A stretch of DNA of 64,000 nt from Desulfatitalea tepidiphila (GCF_001293685.1 NZ_BCAG01000001.1:310001-374000), one strand, 5' to 3'; positions 47,597 through 57,400 are shown, numbered from the stretch's first letter. Notes: generated from the letters alone by a model not told the origin. Made by a program: numbers and translations.

Positions 47597-48766
47597 ATGA
47601 GCCAGGAACCAACCCCGACATCCAGTCGATACCTCACCCCGTTCAATGTGGTGGCCGGGATCTTGGTGGTGGTCGGATTGATCATCACCGTGCTCCGGTT
47701 TACCGGGGGGTTGTCCACTGTAACCAACCTGTCCGACGACAATCCCTGGGGTATCTGGATCGGATTCGACCTGCTCGTCGGCGTGGCCTTGGCCGCCGGC
47801 GGTTACGTCACTTCGGCGGCGGTTTACATCTTTGGCATGAAGCGCTTCCACGCCGCCGTCAGACCGGCCATCCTCACCGGTTTTCTGGGCTATGCGCTGG
47901 TGGTGCTGGCCCTGCATTACGATGTGGGCCGCCCCTGGCGTCTGCCCTATCCATTTCTGGTGTCGCGGGGCACCACCTCGTTGCTGTTCGAGGTGGCCGC
48001 CTGCGTGGCGCTCTACCTGACGGTCCTATTCATCGAGTTTTCGCCGGCCGCCATGGAGTGGCTCGGCTTGAAGCGGGCCCGCAGCCTGGTGGTCAAATTG
48101 ACATTGATCCTGACCATCTTCGGCGTCATGCTCTCGACCCTGCATCAGAGTTCTTTGGGGGCGCTCTTTCTCATCGCTCCGTCCAAACTGCATCCGTTGT
48201 GGTATTCGCCCTATATACCCATCTACTTCTTCATCACCAGCATCATCGCCGGACTCTCCATGGTGATCTTCGAAAGCGGGCTGTCGCATAAATTCTTCAA
48301 GGACAAGATGGACGAGGCCCATCTGGCCGGCAAGAACGACCTGATGCTCGGTTTCGGCAAGGCCGCCGCCTGGGTCCTGGCCGGCTATTTCTTCATCAAG
48401 GTGATCGGCATCGCCGCCGACAACCAGTGGCACTACCTGGCCACCGGGTTCGGCGCCTGGTACCTGGTCGAACTTCTCGGCTTCGTGGCCCTGCCGGCAT
48501 TCCTTTATGCTTTGGGGGTTCGCGAAAAGAACACGACCCTCATCCGCTGGACGGCGGCCTGGACCGTTCTGGGCATCGTGGTGAACCGTTTCAATATCTG
48601 TCTGGTGGCCTTCAACTGGCATTTGCCGGCCGAGCAGCGCTACTTTCCCCACTGGATGGAGATCGGCATATCGGTATTCATCGTCACCATCGGCGTATTG
48701 GCTTTCCGCTTCATCGTGATGCGCATGCCGATTCTATACGCCCATCCGGACTACGAAGCGCACTGA
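47597..48766 (+). CDS. hmcC: Hmc complex NrfD-like membrane subunit HmcC
   Basis: A 389-aa polytopic protein of the NrfD/PsrC family with about ten hydrophobic helices (first at ~17-37). It carries typical segments such as DNPWGIWIGFDLLVGVALAAGG, ALHYDVGRPWR, and SSLGALFLIAPSKLHPLWYSP near the quinone-site region. NrfD proteins anchor iron-sulfur subunits and interact with menaquinone, sometimes moving protons. ATG 47597 follows GGAGG. Fourth gene of the rrf2-hmc operon, 108 bases after hmcB. Confidence 0.93.
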   Translation: MSQEPTPTSSRYLTPFNVVAGILVVVGLIITVLRFTGGLSTVTNLSDDNPWGIWIGFDLLVGVALAAGGYVTSAAVYIFGMKRFHAAVRPAILTGFLGYALVVLALHYDVGRPWRLPYPFLVSRGTTSLLFEVAACVALYLTVLFIEFSPAAMEWLGLKRARSLVVKLTLILTIFGVMLSTLHQSSLGALFLIAPSKLHPLWYSPYIPIYFFITSIIAGLSMVIFESGLSHKFFKDKMDEAHLAGKNDLMLGFGKAAAWVLAGYFFIKVIGIAADNQWHYLATGFGAWYLVELLGFVALPAFLYALGVREKNTTLIRWTAAWTVLGIVVNRFNICLVAFNWHLPAEQRYFPHWMEIGISVFIVTIGVLAFRFIVMRMPILYAHPDYEAH

Positions 48767-48789
48767 TCGGGTCGGCAAGGAGGCATTCT

Positions 48790-48918
48790 GTGGATACGAT
48801 CCATACCCTGCAGGAGTTTATGCTCCATACGAAAAATATCATTTACATCCTGATCGTGCTGGCTCTGATCGCCATCCCGGCGTTCTGGCGCTTTTTGAAC
48901 GGAAGGGACAAAGATTAG
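48790..48918 (+). CDS. hmcD: Hmc complex small membrane subunit HmcD
   Basis: A 42-aa protein starting at GTG 48790, with AAGGAGG 6 bases upstream. After a short polar start it has one hydrophobic helix (NIIYILIVLALIAIPAFWRFL) and a charged end (GRDKD). Its size, position between hmcC and hmcE, and single helix match HmcD of Desulfovibrio, so it is assigned by context. Confidence 0.85.
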   Translation: MDTIHTLQEFMLHTKNIIYILIVLALIAIPAFWRFLNGRDKD

Positions 48919-48995
48919 GGGATGTTGCGTTCCACCACAGTCACCGGGTGGCAGAACGATATCGAAACGGCCTGAAAAGGCGGCAGGAGTCAAAG

Positions 48996-49673
48996 ATGTA
49001 CGAATTCGTCACAGGACCGCTGGCCATGATCGCATTTGGGGTCTTCTTCGTGGGGTTGATCTGGCGTTTGATCTGGTATGTGCGCGGGTTGCAGTGGCAG
49101 ATGGATCGCGTGGCCTACCGCGAGCACCTCGCTCACGGGGTCAAGGGGGCTTTACGTTCCATCGGGCGCTGGCTGATCCCTTTCGGCACCCATGGGTGGC
49201 GCTTCTACCCAGGTTTCACCATTCTGGTGTTCACTTTTCATGTCTGCTTGCTGATGACGCCCGTCTTTTTGCTGGGGCACAATCTGCTGCTCGAGGAGCG
49301 CTGGGGGTTTCGCTTGCCGTCGCTGCCCGAAGCCATGACCGATTTCATGACCATCGCCGTCATGGTGGCGGCCTTTTTCATCCTGCTGCGCCGCATCGCC
49401 TTGCCGGAGGTGCGAATCCTGACCAAAGCCTACGACATCATGCTGATTTTGATCGCAGTGGCCCCCTTTTTGACAGGGTTCATCACCTACCACCAGTTGG
49501 GGGACTACAAGTTCTGGCTGATCGCCCATATTCTGTGCGGAGAACTCATGCTGGTGGCCATTCCCCTGACCAAGTTGTCCCACTTCATCCTCTTTTTTCT
49601 CTCGCGGGCCCAACTGGGGATGGACTTCGGCATCAAGCGAGGCGGCATGAAAAGCAGCGGGATGCCGTGGTAG
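48996..49673 (+). CDS. hmcE: Hmc complex cytochrome b-like subunit HmcE (NarI type)
   Basis: A 225-aa membrane protein related to the NarI gamma subunit, with five or six helices. Conserved histidines lie in FHVCLLMTPVFLLGH, ITYHQL and LIAHILCGELMLVAIPLTKLSH, and could ligate haem b. It aligns end to end with TmcC at 56690 (RSI.RWL.PFGT, FH.CLL.TP.FLL.H, GELML), showing that the two complexes share an ancestral unit. It transfers electrons across the membrane toward HmcF. ATG 48996 follows AGGAG. Confidence 0.92.
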   Translation: MYEFVTGPLAMIAFGVFFVGLIWRLIWYVRGLQWQMDRVAYREHLAHGVKGALRSIGRWLIPFGTHGWRFYPGFTILVFTFHVCLLMTPVFLLGHNLLLEERWGFRLPSLPEAMTDFMTIAVMVAAFFILLRRIALPEVRILTKAYDIMLILIAVAPFLTGFITYHQLGDYKFWLIAHILCGELMLVAIPLTKLSHFILFFLSRAQLGMDFGIKRGGMKSSGMPW

Positions 49674-49771
49674 GGATGAAGGTCGGGTCGGACGCGGGGG
49701 AATAACCCGAAAGTCGGTTGATGCCAGCATCGAAAATGTAGCGCGAATAATTCGGATAATAGGAACTACCC

Positions 49772-51154
49772 ATGCCTGAAGGAATACTTTGCAACAAGAA
49801 ACCGGTGGATACGGTGGAGCAGCTGCAGGCGCTGCTGGCCGATAAGAGCGGCAAGCAGTACTATGAAGAGATGAAGCAGCTCGACGTCAACGGCGATGCC
49901 TTGTGGACCACGCTCCAGAAGACGCTCAAATCACGGCTGCGCACCTGGCTGGAGATCTGCGCCCGCTGCGGCATGTGTGCCGACAGCTGCTTCTTCTACC
50001 TGGCCAACGGACGCGATCCGCAACAGGTGCCCTCCTACAAGATCCAGTCGACACTGGGTGAGCTGGTGCGGCGCAAGGGGCAGGTGGACAACGCCTTCAT
50101 GCACTATGTCATGGATACCGCCTGGTCCAAATGCACCTGCTGCAACCGTTGCGCCTTGTACTGCCCGTTCGGCATCGATATGGGGGTGATGTTCGGCTAC
50201 GTCCGAGGTCTCTGTTTTTCACAGGGCTTCGTTCCCTGGGAGCTGAAAATCGGTTCCGGTATGCATCGTATCTACCGTGCCCAGATGGATGTGACCACCG
50301 AAGATTGGGTCGAGACCTGCGGCTGGATGTGCGAAGAGTACGAGGAGGACTGGCCGGGCCTGGAGTTTCCGGTGGACAAGCCCAACGCCGACATCATCTA
50401 CACGGTCAACGCCCGCGAAGTGAAGCACTATCCCGAAGATCTGGCCGAAGCGGCCATCCTGTTCCACCTGGCCGGGGAGAACTGGACCGTGCCCAGCGAA
50501 GGGTGGGAAGAGACCAGCCTGGCCATGTTCGCCGGAGACTGGGAGGCGTGCAAGAAACAGGTGGAGAGCGTATACGCAGCCATGGATCGCCTGAAGCCCA
50601 AGCGCATGGTGGTGACCGAGTGCGGCCATGCCTACCGTGCCACGGTCATCGAAGGGCCCTATTGGGCGGGCCTGAAGAGCGGCCAGACCCCCGTCGAAAG
50701 CTTCCATTATGTGGAATGGGTGGCCGAAGCCCTGCGCACCGGCAAATTGAAAATCGATCCGGCCAAGCGCATCAAGGAACCGGTCACCTACCAGGATTCG
50801 TGCAACTATATCCGCAATGCGGGCTTGAAGCGCTGCGCCCGTGAGATCATGAGTTATATCGCGGAGGATTTTCGCGAGATGGCCCCTTGTGGGGAGCACA
50901 ATTTCTGCTGCGGCGGCGGCGGCGGGCTCAACGGCATCGGGCGTTACCGGGATGCGCGCAATGTGGGGCTGAAAGTCAAGCGCGATCAGATTCTGGCCAC
51001 CGGCGCCAAACTGGTGATATCGCCTTGCCACAATTGCTGGGATGCCATCCGGGATATGGAAGAGATCTACCATATCGGCATCCGCTGGTCGTTTCTCAAG
51101 CCCCTGCTGCTCAAAATGGTCGTGGTGCCGGAGCACCTCCGGCCCGAAGAGTGA
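49772..51154 (+). CDS. hmcF: Hmc complex cytoplasmic CCG/HdrD-like subunit HmcF
   Basis: A 460-aa iron-sulfur protein of the HdrD/GlpC type. Two 4Fe-4S motifs lie at about 66-77 ([11 protein letters not shown]) and 117-126 ([13 protein letters not shown]), followed by two CCG-like cysteine clusters ([11 protein letters not shown] with [17 protein letters not shown]). It lacks a signal peptide and should face the cytoplasm, handing electrons from HmcE to cytoplasmic acceptors. It is paralogous to TmcB at 57401. Confidence 0.93.
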   Translation: MPEGILCNKKPVDTVEQLQALLADKSGKQYYEEMKQLDVNGDALWTTLQKTLKSRLRTWLEICARCGMCADSCFFYLANGRDPQQVPSYKIQSTLGELVRRKGQVDNAFMHYVMDTAWSKCTCCNRCALYCPFGIDMGVMFGYVRGLCFSQGFVPWELKIGSGMHRIYRAQMDVTTEDWVETCGWMCEEYEEDWPGLEFPVDKPNADIIYTVNAREVKHYPEDLAEAAILFHLAGENWTVPSEGWEETSLAMFAGDWEACKKQVESVYAAMDRLKPKRMVVTECGHAYRATVIEGPYWAGLKSGQTPVESFHYVEWVAEALRTGKLKIDPAKRIKEPVTYQDSCNYIRNAGLKRCAREIMSYIAEDFREMAPCGEHNFCCGGGGGLNGIGRYRDARNVGLKVKRDQILATGAKLVISPCHNCWDAIRDMEEIYHIGIRWSFLKPLLLKMVVVPEHLRPEE

Positions 51155-51217
51155 TGAGGACGGTTTCCCGGCGCAAATGGCGCATGGCCGGGAACCTTTT
51201 TGGCCAAGGTGTTGGCG

Positions 51218-51763
51218 ATGAACCGTGTCGTGCTGCAATCCGATGGGCGACTGCGAACCGAAGCTCTGACTCGAGTACAAGATCCGCTGGGTTGCCTGGG
51301 CCACCAGCTGCAACTGGACGACGGATGCACCTTGCGCAGCTATTTTCACCTGTTAAGGGCCTATCCGGATCTGGTGCGGATGGGTGACTTCTATCCCCTG
51401 TTGATGCGCCAGGGACAGGAGTGCCCGGGGGAAGACTGCCGCTGGGGGACTTTCGACCATCTGGCCCTGACCAAGACCGTGGAGATGGTCGGCTATCCCG
51501 GAAAACCGCGCCTGGACATCTACAACAGCCTGCATGGGGTGCGGACCGATCGACCGGATCAACCCGAAGACATCCGCTCCCTGGATCTGAGTTTTCTTCT
51601 GGATATGCCCCTGCGCCTGGGGCCGTTGCGACATGTCGTTTTCGGCGATCGGATGGATATTTTCACATTCGAGACGGCCTATACCCTTTTCGAATTCATC
51701 GACAGCATTGCCTGGGAACTGAGCTTTCACGGCACGCCCCGGCAGTGCAAGATAGGGAGCTGA
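51218..51763 (+). CDS. Conserved-looking protein of unknown function in the hmc operon
   Basis: A 181-aa protein with no recognised domain. It is soluble, with two cysteines in ECPGEDCRWGTFDHLAL, a GDFYPLLMRQG segment and mixed helix/strand content; there are no membrane helices. The start is uncertain: ATG 51218 is taken here, TTG 51200 would add six residues. It lies 63 bases after hmcF and stops 3 bases before the UspA gene, so it belongs to the operon. No counterpart is part of the classical D. vulgaris hmc set, to my knowledge. Confidence 0.7.
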   Translation: MNRVVLQSDGRLRTEALTRVQDPLGCLGHQLQLDDGCTLRSYFHLLRAYPDLVRMGDFYPLLMRQGQECPGEDCRWGTFDHLALTKTVEMVGYPGKPRLDIYNSLHGVRTDRPDQPEDIRSLDLSFLLDMPLRLGPLRHVVFGDRMDIFTFETAYTLFEFIDSIAWELSFHGTPRQCKIGS

Positions 51764-51766
51764 GCC

Positions 51767-52705
51767 ATGTTTAAGAAGATCTTGTTTGCAACCACCGCTT
51801 CTCCGGTTTGCGACAACGCGGCCAAAGTCGCCTTCGATCTTGAGCTGAAGTGGGATGCCCAGCTCATCGTTTTCCACGTGATGGGGATTCCCACCCGCGG
51901 ATTCAGCCCCTTCGTCACCGACGTGCGTACCGGCGAACCCGAACAGATGGATCCCGATTACCTCGAGTGGGTCAAGGAAGAGATGCGCAACACCTACGGC
52001 GAGTTACTTAAAGATGCCGATCGGGTCGTTTTGGAGGCGGCGGTCGGCGTCCCCCATCGTGAAATTTTGCGCAAAGCGCGCGAGGAGGATGTGGACATGA
52101 TCATTATGGGCGCCCACACCCGGCCCGAAGATGTGGGCGCTTCCCGCTACCGCAGCGTAGTGGGCAGCACCATGCAGAAAGTGGCCAAGGCCGCCCGTTG
52201 TCCAGTGGTGATCATCAGCCGACCTTGCACCACCTGCTGGAAGCTGTTCTCCAACATCGTCGTGGGCATCGATTTTTCCAGGGCCTCCAAGGCGGCCTTC
52301 CTGTGGGCCGCACGTCTTGCCAAAGAGGTGGACGCCGATCTGCACATCTTTCACGCCGTGGATCTGGAGACCACCGCCGCCGGACAGGTCAAGGCCCAAC
52401 AGGAGATCGAGGCGCGCATCGCCGCTGCGCGCACCAGGTTGGACAGCGACTACCTGCCCCTGCTGAAGGGGGTTTCAAAATACACGGTGCAGGTTTGGGA
52501 AGGCGCACCCTATGTGGAGATCTTGAAATTGGCCCGCGAGCGCCAGGCCGATCTGATCGTCATGGCCCATCACACCCGGGAGGCTGACCCGGAGATGGCG
52601 TTGTTGGGCAGTACGGTCGAACAGGTCGTGCTGCGTTCGGCTTGCCCGGTGGCCTCGGTCAATCACCCTGACAAGGCTTTAAACGAGGCCGGGAGCCATG
52701 GATGA
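51767..52705 (+). CDS. Tandem universal stress protein (UspA x2)
   Basis: A 312-aa protein with two UspA-like Rossmann domains (about 1-150 and 160-305). Each ends in an ATP-binding-type loop: MGAHTRP...GSTMQKVAKAARCPVVII in the first, MAHHTRE...LGSTVEQVVLRSACPV in the second. Tandem Usp proteins bind nucleotide and adjust metabolism under stress or energy limitation. ATG 51767 is 3 bases after the preceding stop, and its stop overlaps the next receiver gene by 8 bases, so it is embedded in the hmc transcript. Confidence 0.9.
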   Translation: MFKKILFATTASPVCDNAAKVAFDLELKWDAQLIVFHVMGIPTRGFSPFVTDVRTGEPEQMDPDYLEWVKEEMRNTYGELLKDADRVVLEAAVGVPHREILRKAREEDVDMIIMGAHTRPEDVGASRYRSVVGSTMQKVAKAARCPVVIISRPCTTCWKLFSNIVVGIDFSRASKAAFLWAARLAKEVDADLHIFHAVDLETTAAGQVKAQQEIEARIAAARTRLDSDYLPLLKGVSKYTVQVWEGAPYVEILKLARERQADLIVMAHHTREADPEMALLGSTVEQVVLRSACPVASVNHPDKALNEAGSHG

Positions 52706-53177
52706 CCGGAAGGATCGTCGCGCTTTGGTGAACGCTAACACCAAGTTGCCGACCGTTTTGATCGTGGACGATGAAATGGACATGCGCCTTTTCATGACCA
52801 CGTTGTTCGAGACCAGCGGTTTTCAAGCCGTGGCCGTGCGGGACGGTCGCCAGGGATTGACCAAGGCCGGGTCCATCAACCCCGATCTGATCGTTCTGGA
52901 TGTGATGATGCCGGGCGAAGGCGGCGCGGCCATGTACAAAGCGCTGAAAAGCGATGCGCGTCTGGCCGCCATTCCGGTCATCATGCTTTCGGCGGTGGAT
53001 GAAAAGGCCTTCCGGCATTTCCTGGCCATGATCAATATGAAATCCCGAACCCCTGTTCCCGATCCTGAAGCCTACATGGAAAAGCCGCCCGATCCCCAGG
53101 CGTTGCTGACCCTGGCCCGAAGAGTGCTCGCCACCCGATCGAGAGGCCTTTCAGGGCCGCCGCTCGATCCGGTATGA
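52698..53177 (+). CDS. Single-domain response regulator
   Basis: A 159-aa CheY-like receiver: acidic pair in VDDEMDMR, phosphoacceptor Asp in LIVLDVMMPGEGG, Ser of IMLSAVD and Lys of MEKPPD. There is no output domain. An inserted stretch before the last strand (FRHFLAMINMKSRTPVPD) is unusual. It is similar to the receiver at 59213 that closes the tmc operon (shared MPGE-G motif). It overlaps the UspA gene, so it likely acts by phosphotransfer or protein contact with the hybrid kinases of the locus. Confidence 0.9.
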   Translation: MDDRKDRRALVNANTKLPTVLIVDDEMDMRLFMTTLFETSGFQAVAVRDGRQGLTKAGSINPDLIVLDVMMPGEGGAAMYKALKSDARLAAIPVIMLSAVDEKAFRHFLAMINMKSRTPVPDPEAYMEKPPDPQALLTLARRVLATRSRGLSGPPLDPV

Positions 53178-53226
53178 CCTTCAACGCCGCCCAAAACCGC
53201 CGGCGTGTCGACCCAGAGGACCGACA

Positions 53227-55176
53227 ATGGATAGACGGCTGCTGCTTGTCGATGACGAAGAGGGCATTCGCAAGGTGCTGGGCATCGCCCTGGCCGACCT
53301 GGGCTACGAGATTCTTGCTGCCGTCGACGGCAGACACGGATTGCAGCTCTTTAGAGACCAACGCCCACCCATCGTGATCACCGATATCAAGATGCCGGTC
53401 ATGGACGGCATCGAACTGCTGCAGAAGATCAAGCAGGACGATCCCGACACCGAAGTGATCATGCTCACCGGACACGGGGATATGGAGCTGGCCATCCAGT
53501 GTCTAAAATTGGAAGCAACCGATTTCGTTACCAAACCGATCAACGACGATGCCTTGGAGATCGCACTCAAGCGCGCCAACGAGAGAATCCGCATGCGTCG
53601 CCAGCTGCGTGACTACACGGAAAACCTCGAAAGACTGGTCGAGGAAAAATCGGCACGGCTTGTGGCGGCCGAACGCTCGGCGGCCGTGGGGCAGGCCCTG
53701 GAAGGGCTGGCCGCGGCCATGCAGAACATCGCCGGGGATCTGAACAGCGGCATCGCCTGCTTCAACGATCTGCCCTGCTTTGTTTCCATTCATTCGTCCG
53801 AATTTAAGGTGGTGGCGGCCAACCAGCGTTATATCGCCAAATGGGGACCGCCGGAAGGCCACGCCAGCGGGCAGATATACAAGGCCCAGGCGCCCTCTCC
53901 AGCCGAGGCCACCTTCCGCTCGGGCGTCGGTCAGCGTATCGGCACGACAGTCCGCTTTCCGGACGGTACAGAAACGCCTGTCATCGTCTACACTGCTCCT
54001 ATCCGCAACGCCCAGGGGCAGGTTGCTCTGGTGGTGGAGATTGCCGCCGATGTGACCGAGATCCGGCGTCTTCAGGATGAGCTGCAGCTGGCTCGCCATC
54101 GCTATCAGCTGCTGTTCAATGAGGCCCCCTGCTACATCACGGTCCAGGATCGCTTTTATCGCATCACCGAGGCCAACCGGCGTTTCCGGGAAGATTTCGG
54201 AGGTAGCGATCAGGCGCGTTGCTACGAGGTTTATCGTAAAAGAGAAGCGGTCTGCGGAGACTGCCCCGTGGCCCGGACTTTCGAGGACGGTCGGCCCCAT
54301 CAGGTGGAAATCGACGTGGCCGGTCCCGACGGAAGTACGCGGCGCATGTTGGTGCAGACCGCACCCATCAGTGACAGCGCCGGCTGCATCACCCATGTGA
54401 TGGAGATGTCCACCAATGTCACCGAGATCCGGCACCTGCAGGAGCAGCTCGCCGGACTGGGACTGATGATCGGGTCGGTTTCCCATGGGATCAAAGGGTT
54501 GCTGACCGGCCTGGACGGGGGCATCTATATGATGGATCGCGGCATCTCCAAGGCGGACCCGGATGCGATCCGCGAGGGGTGGGATGCGGTGCGCCAGATG
54601 ATCGCCCGTATTCGCAGTCTGGTGATGGATATCCTTTATTATGCTAAAGAGAAGGACCTGAAATGGCAGCGGGTGGATGTGGCCTCGTTTGTGCGCGAGC
54701 TTGCCGAACAGTTCGAACCCAAGGCCGCCCGGCACGGGATCGGATGGCGTTGGGCGGTCTCCGACGAGCTCTCGGCTGCCAGCGTTGATCCGGCCATGCT
54801 GCAGAGCATCCTATCCAACATATTGGACAACGCTCTCGAAGCCTGCCTGACGGACAGCACCCCGGGCAAGCGGCACACCATCGACATGCGTGTCCGATCC
54901 GAGAATGGGGTTATCATCTTTCAAGTCAGAGATAACGGCCAGGGCATGGATCGTGACACCCAAGAGCGCATTTTTACGCCCCATTTCATCAGCCATAAAC
55001 ATGGGGGGAGCGGGTTGGGGCTGTTCATTGCCCGGCAGATTCTAGAAAAAAACGAAGGCCGCATCGAAGTTGACTCCACTCCAGGCGTCGGATCGCTCTT
55101 TTCGGTCCGCCTGCCCGTAACCGCAGCAGGGATCGATCCGGCCCGCGGACCGGAAAACCGCGCCGTCGACACGTGA
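53227..55176 (+). CDS. Receiver-PAS-PAS-histidine kinase hybrid
   Basis: A 649-aa soluble hybrid. The receiver (1-125) is nearly the same as that at 42959 (VDDEEGIRKVLGIALAD, ITDIKMPVMDG). A linker helix follows in which the paralogue's GLAHAIKN has become GLAAAMQN, so the first H-box is lost. Two PAS domains come next, the second with C332-x10-C343-x2-C346-P. A kinase module with H-box SVSHGIKGLLTG and HATPase (LSNILDNALEA, DNGQGMDRD, GSGLGLFI) ends the protein. It sits between hmc and tmc and could coordinate both. Confidence 0.9.
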   Translation: MDRRLLLVDDEEGIRKVLGIALADLGYEILAAVDGRHGLQLFRDQRPPIVITDIKMPVMDGIELLQKIKQDDPDTEVIMLTGHGDMELAIQCLKLEATDFVTKPINDDALEIALKRANERIRMRRQLRDYTENLERLVEEKSARLVAAERSAAVGQALEGLAAAMQNIAGDLNSGIACFNDLPCFVSIHSSEFKVVAANQRYIAKWGPPEGHASGQIYKAQAPSPAEATFRSGVGQRIGTTVRFPDGTETPVIVYTAPIRNAQGQVALVVEIAADVTEIRRLQDELQLARHRYQLLFNEAPCYITVQDRFYRITEANRRFREDFGGSDQARCYEVYRKREAVCGDCPVARTFEDGRPHQVEIDVAGPDGSTRRMLVQTAPISDSAGCITHVMEMSTNVTEIRHLQEQLAGLGLMIGSVSHGIKGLLTGLDGGIYMMDRGISKADPDAIREGWDAVRQMIARIRSLVMDILYYAKEKDLKWQRVDVASFVRELAEQFEPKAARHGIGWRWAVSDELSAASVDPAMLQSILSNILDNALEACLTDSTPGKRHTIDMRVRSENGVIIFQVRDNGQGMDRDTQERIFTPHFISHKHGGSGLGLFIARQILEKNEGRIEVDSTPGVGSLFSVRLPVTAAGIDPARGPENRAVDT

Positions 55177-55357
55177 TTTTGGTCTTGACTTCTATCCCTG
55201 GTTGATCCACCCTGAACACAATATTTTGGTCGGAAATATCCATACCTATACCGTCGTTCACCGCCGCTCAACCTACAGCCCACCCGTTTCCATGACAAGG
55301 TCAGCGGCAATTTCCACCGGGTGTTCCCACCCTCTTTGAAGCAGGCAAGGAGGTCAA

Positions 55358-56620
55358 ATGGTTTCAAACCAGAGTTGGGACTGGGATATCGGTCATAAAG
55401 AGATTGATATTTCCGATTGGTCCCAACGCTTTGAATGGGTGGAAGAACCCTACGCCAGCCCCGACGGTGAATCCGTCGCGGCCATCGTCCGTGTCGACGA
55501 AGCGTTCAATGTCTGCATTAACGGTGAACTCTGGTCCGATGAGACTTTCGACAAGATCTGGCACCTGAGATTCACACCGGACAACCGGCCCTATGCCTTG
55601 ATCTCAGACGGCGGCCAATGGACGGTTGCCGTATCCGGAGAGGCTTGGTCCGAGGGTTACGATTATGCCTGGCACCCCTTGGCCAGCGCCGATGGCACCC
55701 ATCTGGCCGTCGCCGTTCAGCAGGCGGGCCGTTACGCCATGGCCGTGGACGGCAAGGCCTGGGAATCCGATTTTTCAGATATCGGCTACTTCGCCTTGAG
55801 TCCGTCTGGACGCAGCACGGCTGCGGCCGTACAGGTGAGGCCTGTCGATTCCGGCCAGGTGCATGCCTTCCAGGAGGGTACCTTCAGCGTGGCCGTGGAC
55901 GGCAAGAGCTGGGATCCGATGTTCGTCAATGTGTGGCACGTGGCGTTCAGCCCCGACGAGCGCCATGTGGCTGCAGAGGTGCGCCTCAATCTTTATGATT
56001 ACACCATTGCCGTTGACGGGCAATTGTGGCCCCAGGTCTATCAGACGGTGTGGGCGCCTTGTTTCCATCCGACCAGTGGCGCCGTCGTGGCACCGGTGCG
56101 CAGCAAGGGAGAATGGGTCATGGCGCAAGACGGGCGAACGATCTGGCCACAGCCCTTCGTGCAACTATGGCGCCAGCAATTCAATGCCGATGGCAGCCGT
56201 CTGGCCGCCATCGTGGCCCCCAAGTACGGCCGCTGGACAGTTGCCGTGGATGGCACCGCCTGGCCGCTGACGTTCGGCAGCATGGTCACCGACCTGACAT
56301 TCAGCCCTGAAGGTCAACGGGTGGCGGCCCTGGCCAAGGAAGGGGCGAAATGGCATGTGGCCGTCGATGGCCGGGCCTGGCGGAACGCTTTTGACATGGC
56401 GTGGCGGCCTGCCTTTTCTCCGGATGGAAACGCCGTCGCAGTAAAGGTGGAGATCGACGGTCGGTACACCGTTGCGGTCAACGACCGCTTATGGTCCAGT
56501 GCCTGCGACATGGTTTGGGAACCGTGCTTCAGTTCCGATGGCACACGGTTGTTGATCCGAAGCCTAGATAAGGGCATCTACCGGCGAAGCGTCATTGCCG
56601 TCCATCAGATTGCGGAGTAG
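55358..56620 (+). CDS. tmcD: Tmc complex beta-propeller-like subunit TmcD
   Basis: A 420-aa Trp-rich protein made of about nine repeats of ~40 residues with the pattern W/Y-x-V-A-V-D-G-x-x-W ... W-x-x-x-F-S-P-D-G-x-x-V-A-A (for example TVAVDGTAWPLTF and FSPDGNAVAV). The N- and C-terminal pieces would complete one blade, as in closed beta-propellers. No signal peptide or membrane helix is visible. In D. vulgaris tmcD encodes a Trp-rich cytoplasmic subunit of unknown role, and position before tmcC fits. The start has AAGGAGG 4 bases upstream. Confidence 0.85.
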   Translation: MVSNQSWDWDIGHKEIDISDWSQRFEWVEEPYASPDGESVAAIVRVDEAFNVCINGELWSDETFDKIWHLRFTPDNRPYALISDGGQWTVAVSGEAWSEGYDYAWHPLASADGTHLAVAVQQAGRYAMAVDGKAWESDFSDIGYFALSPSGRSTAAAVQVRPVDSGQVHAFQEGTFSVAVDGKSWDPMFVNVWHVAFSPDERHVAAEVRLNLYDYTIAVDGQLWPQVYQTVWAPCFHPTSGAVVAPVRSKGEWVMAQDGRTIWPQPFVQLWRQQFNADGSRLAAIVAPKYGRWTVAVDGTAWPLTFGSMVTDLTFSPEGQRVAALAKEGAKWHVAVDGRAWRNAFDMAWRPAFSPDGNAVAVKVEIDGRYTVAVNDRLWSSACDMVWEPCFSSDGTRLLIRSLDKGIYRRSVIAVHQIAE

Positions 56621-56689
56621 GCCCTTTCAAAGGGGATACGGACAGGATAAAAGCCGAATTGACCACAGCATGAATGGAGAGCCATCCCG

Positions 56690-57349
56690 ATGCATGCATT
56701 ATATCAGTTTGTTGCCGGGCCATTGGCATGGGCGGCCTTTATCATTTTTCTGGGCGGGTTGTGTTATCGCCTGATCCGGTTGCTGATACTGGTCCGCAAC
56801 CGGGAACCGTTCATTTCATCGTATATGAGCTGGCGATACGGCCTTCGTTCGATCGTCCACTGGCTCACGCCTTTCGGCACGGTGCGTTGGCGAACCATGC
56901 CGGTGCTGACCGTCGTGACGTTCGTGTTCCACCTCTGTTTGTTGATCACGCCGATTTTTCTGCTTTCCCACATCGTCCTTTGGGATGAATCCTGGGGATT
57001 GACCTGGTGGGCATTGCCCGATGTGCTGGCCGACATCATGTGCGCCATCGTCATCGCGTGCTGCGTTTTTTTCGCAGTGCGACGCTGGACGCAACCGGAG
57101 GTGCGCTTCGTCACGGACGTCTCGGATTATTTGATTCTGGCGTTGACCGCGGCACCGTTCATCACCGGGTTTGTGGCCTACCACCAGTGGACCGAGGGTG
57201 CCTGGATGACCATTTTGCATATGTTCAGCGGCGAATTGATGTTGGCCCTTTTACCGTTTACTCGCCTGGGGCATATGCTCCTGGGGTGGCTGACACGGGC
57301 TTATATGGGTTCTGAATTCGGCGGTGTCCGGCATGCCCGCGACTGGTGA
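56690..57349 (+). CDS. tmcC: Tmc complex cytochrome b-like membrane subunit TmcC
   Basis: A 219-aa NarI-like membrane protein with five or six helices. Likely haem-ligating histidines lie in FHLCLLITPIFLLSH, VAYHQW and LHMFSGELMLALLPFTRLGH. It is clearly paralogous to HmcE. It conducts electrons between periplasmic TmcA and cytoplasmic TmcB. It lies 69 bases after tmcD and 51 bases before tmcB in the same operon. Confidence 0.92.
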   Translation: MHALYQFVAGPLAWAAFIIFLGGLCYRLIRLLILVRNREPFISSYMSWRYGLRSIVHWLTPFGTVRWRTMPVLTVVTFVFHLCLLITPIFLLSHIVLWDESWGLTWWALPDVLADIMCAIVIACCVFFAVRRWTQPEVRFVTDVSDYLILALTAAPFITGFVAYHQWTEGAWMTILHMFSGELMLALLPFTRLGHMLLGWLTRAYMGSEFGGVRHARDW

Positions 57350-57400
57350 TCCGAAAGCCGGGAAGTACCGTAACCCAACTGATCAGGGAAATGAAAAAGA

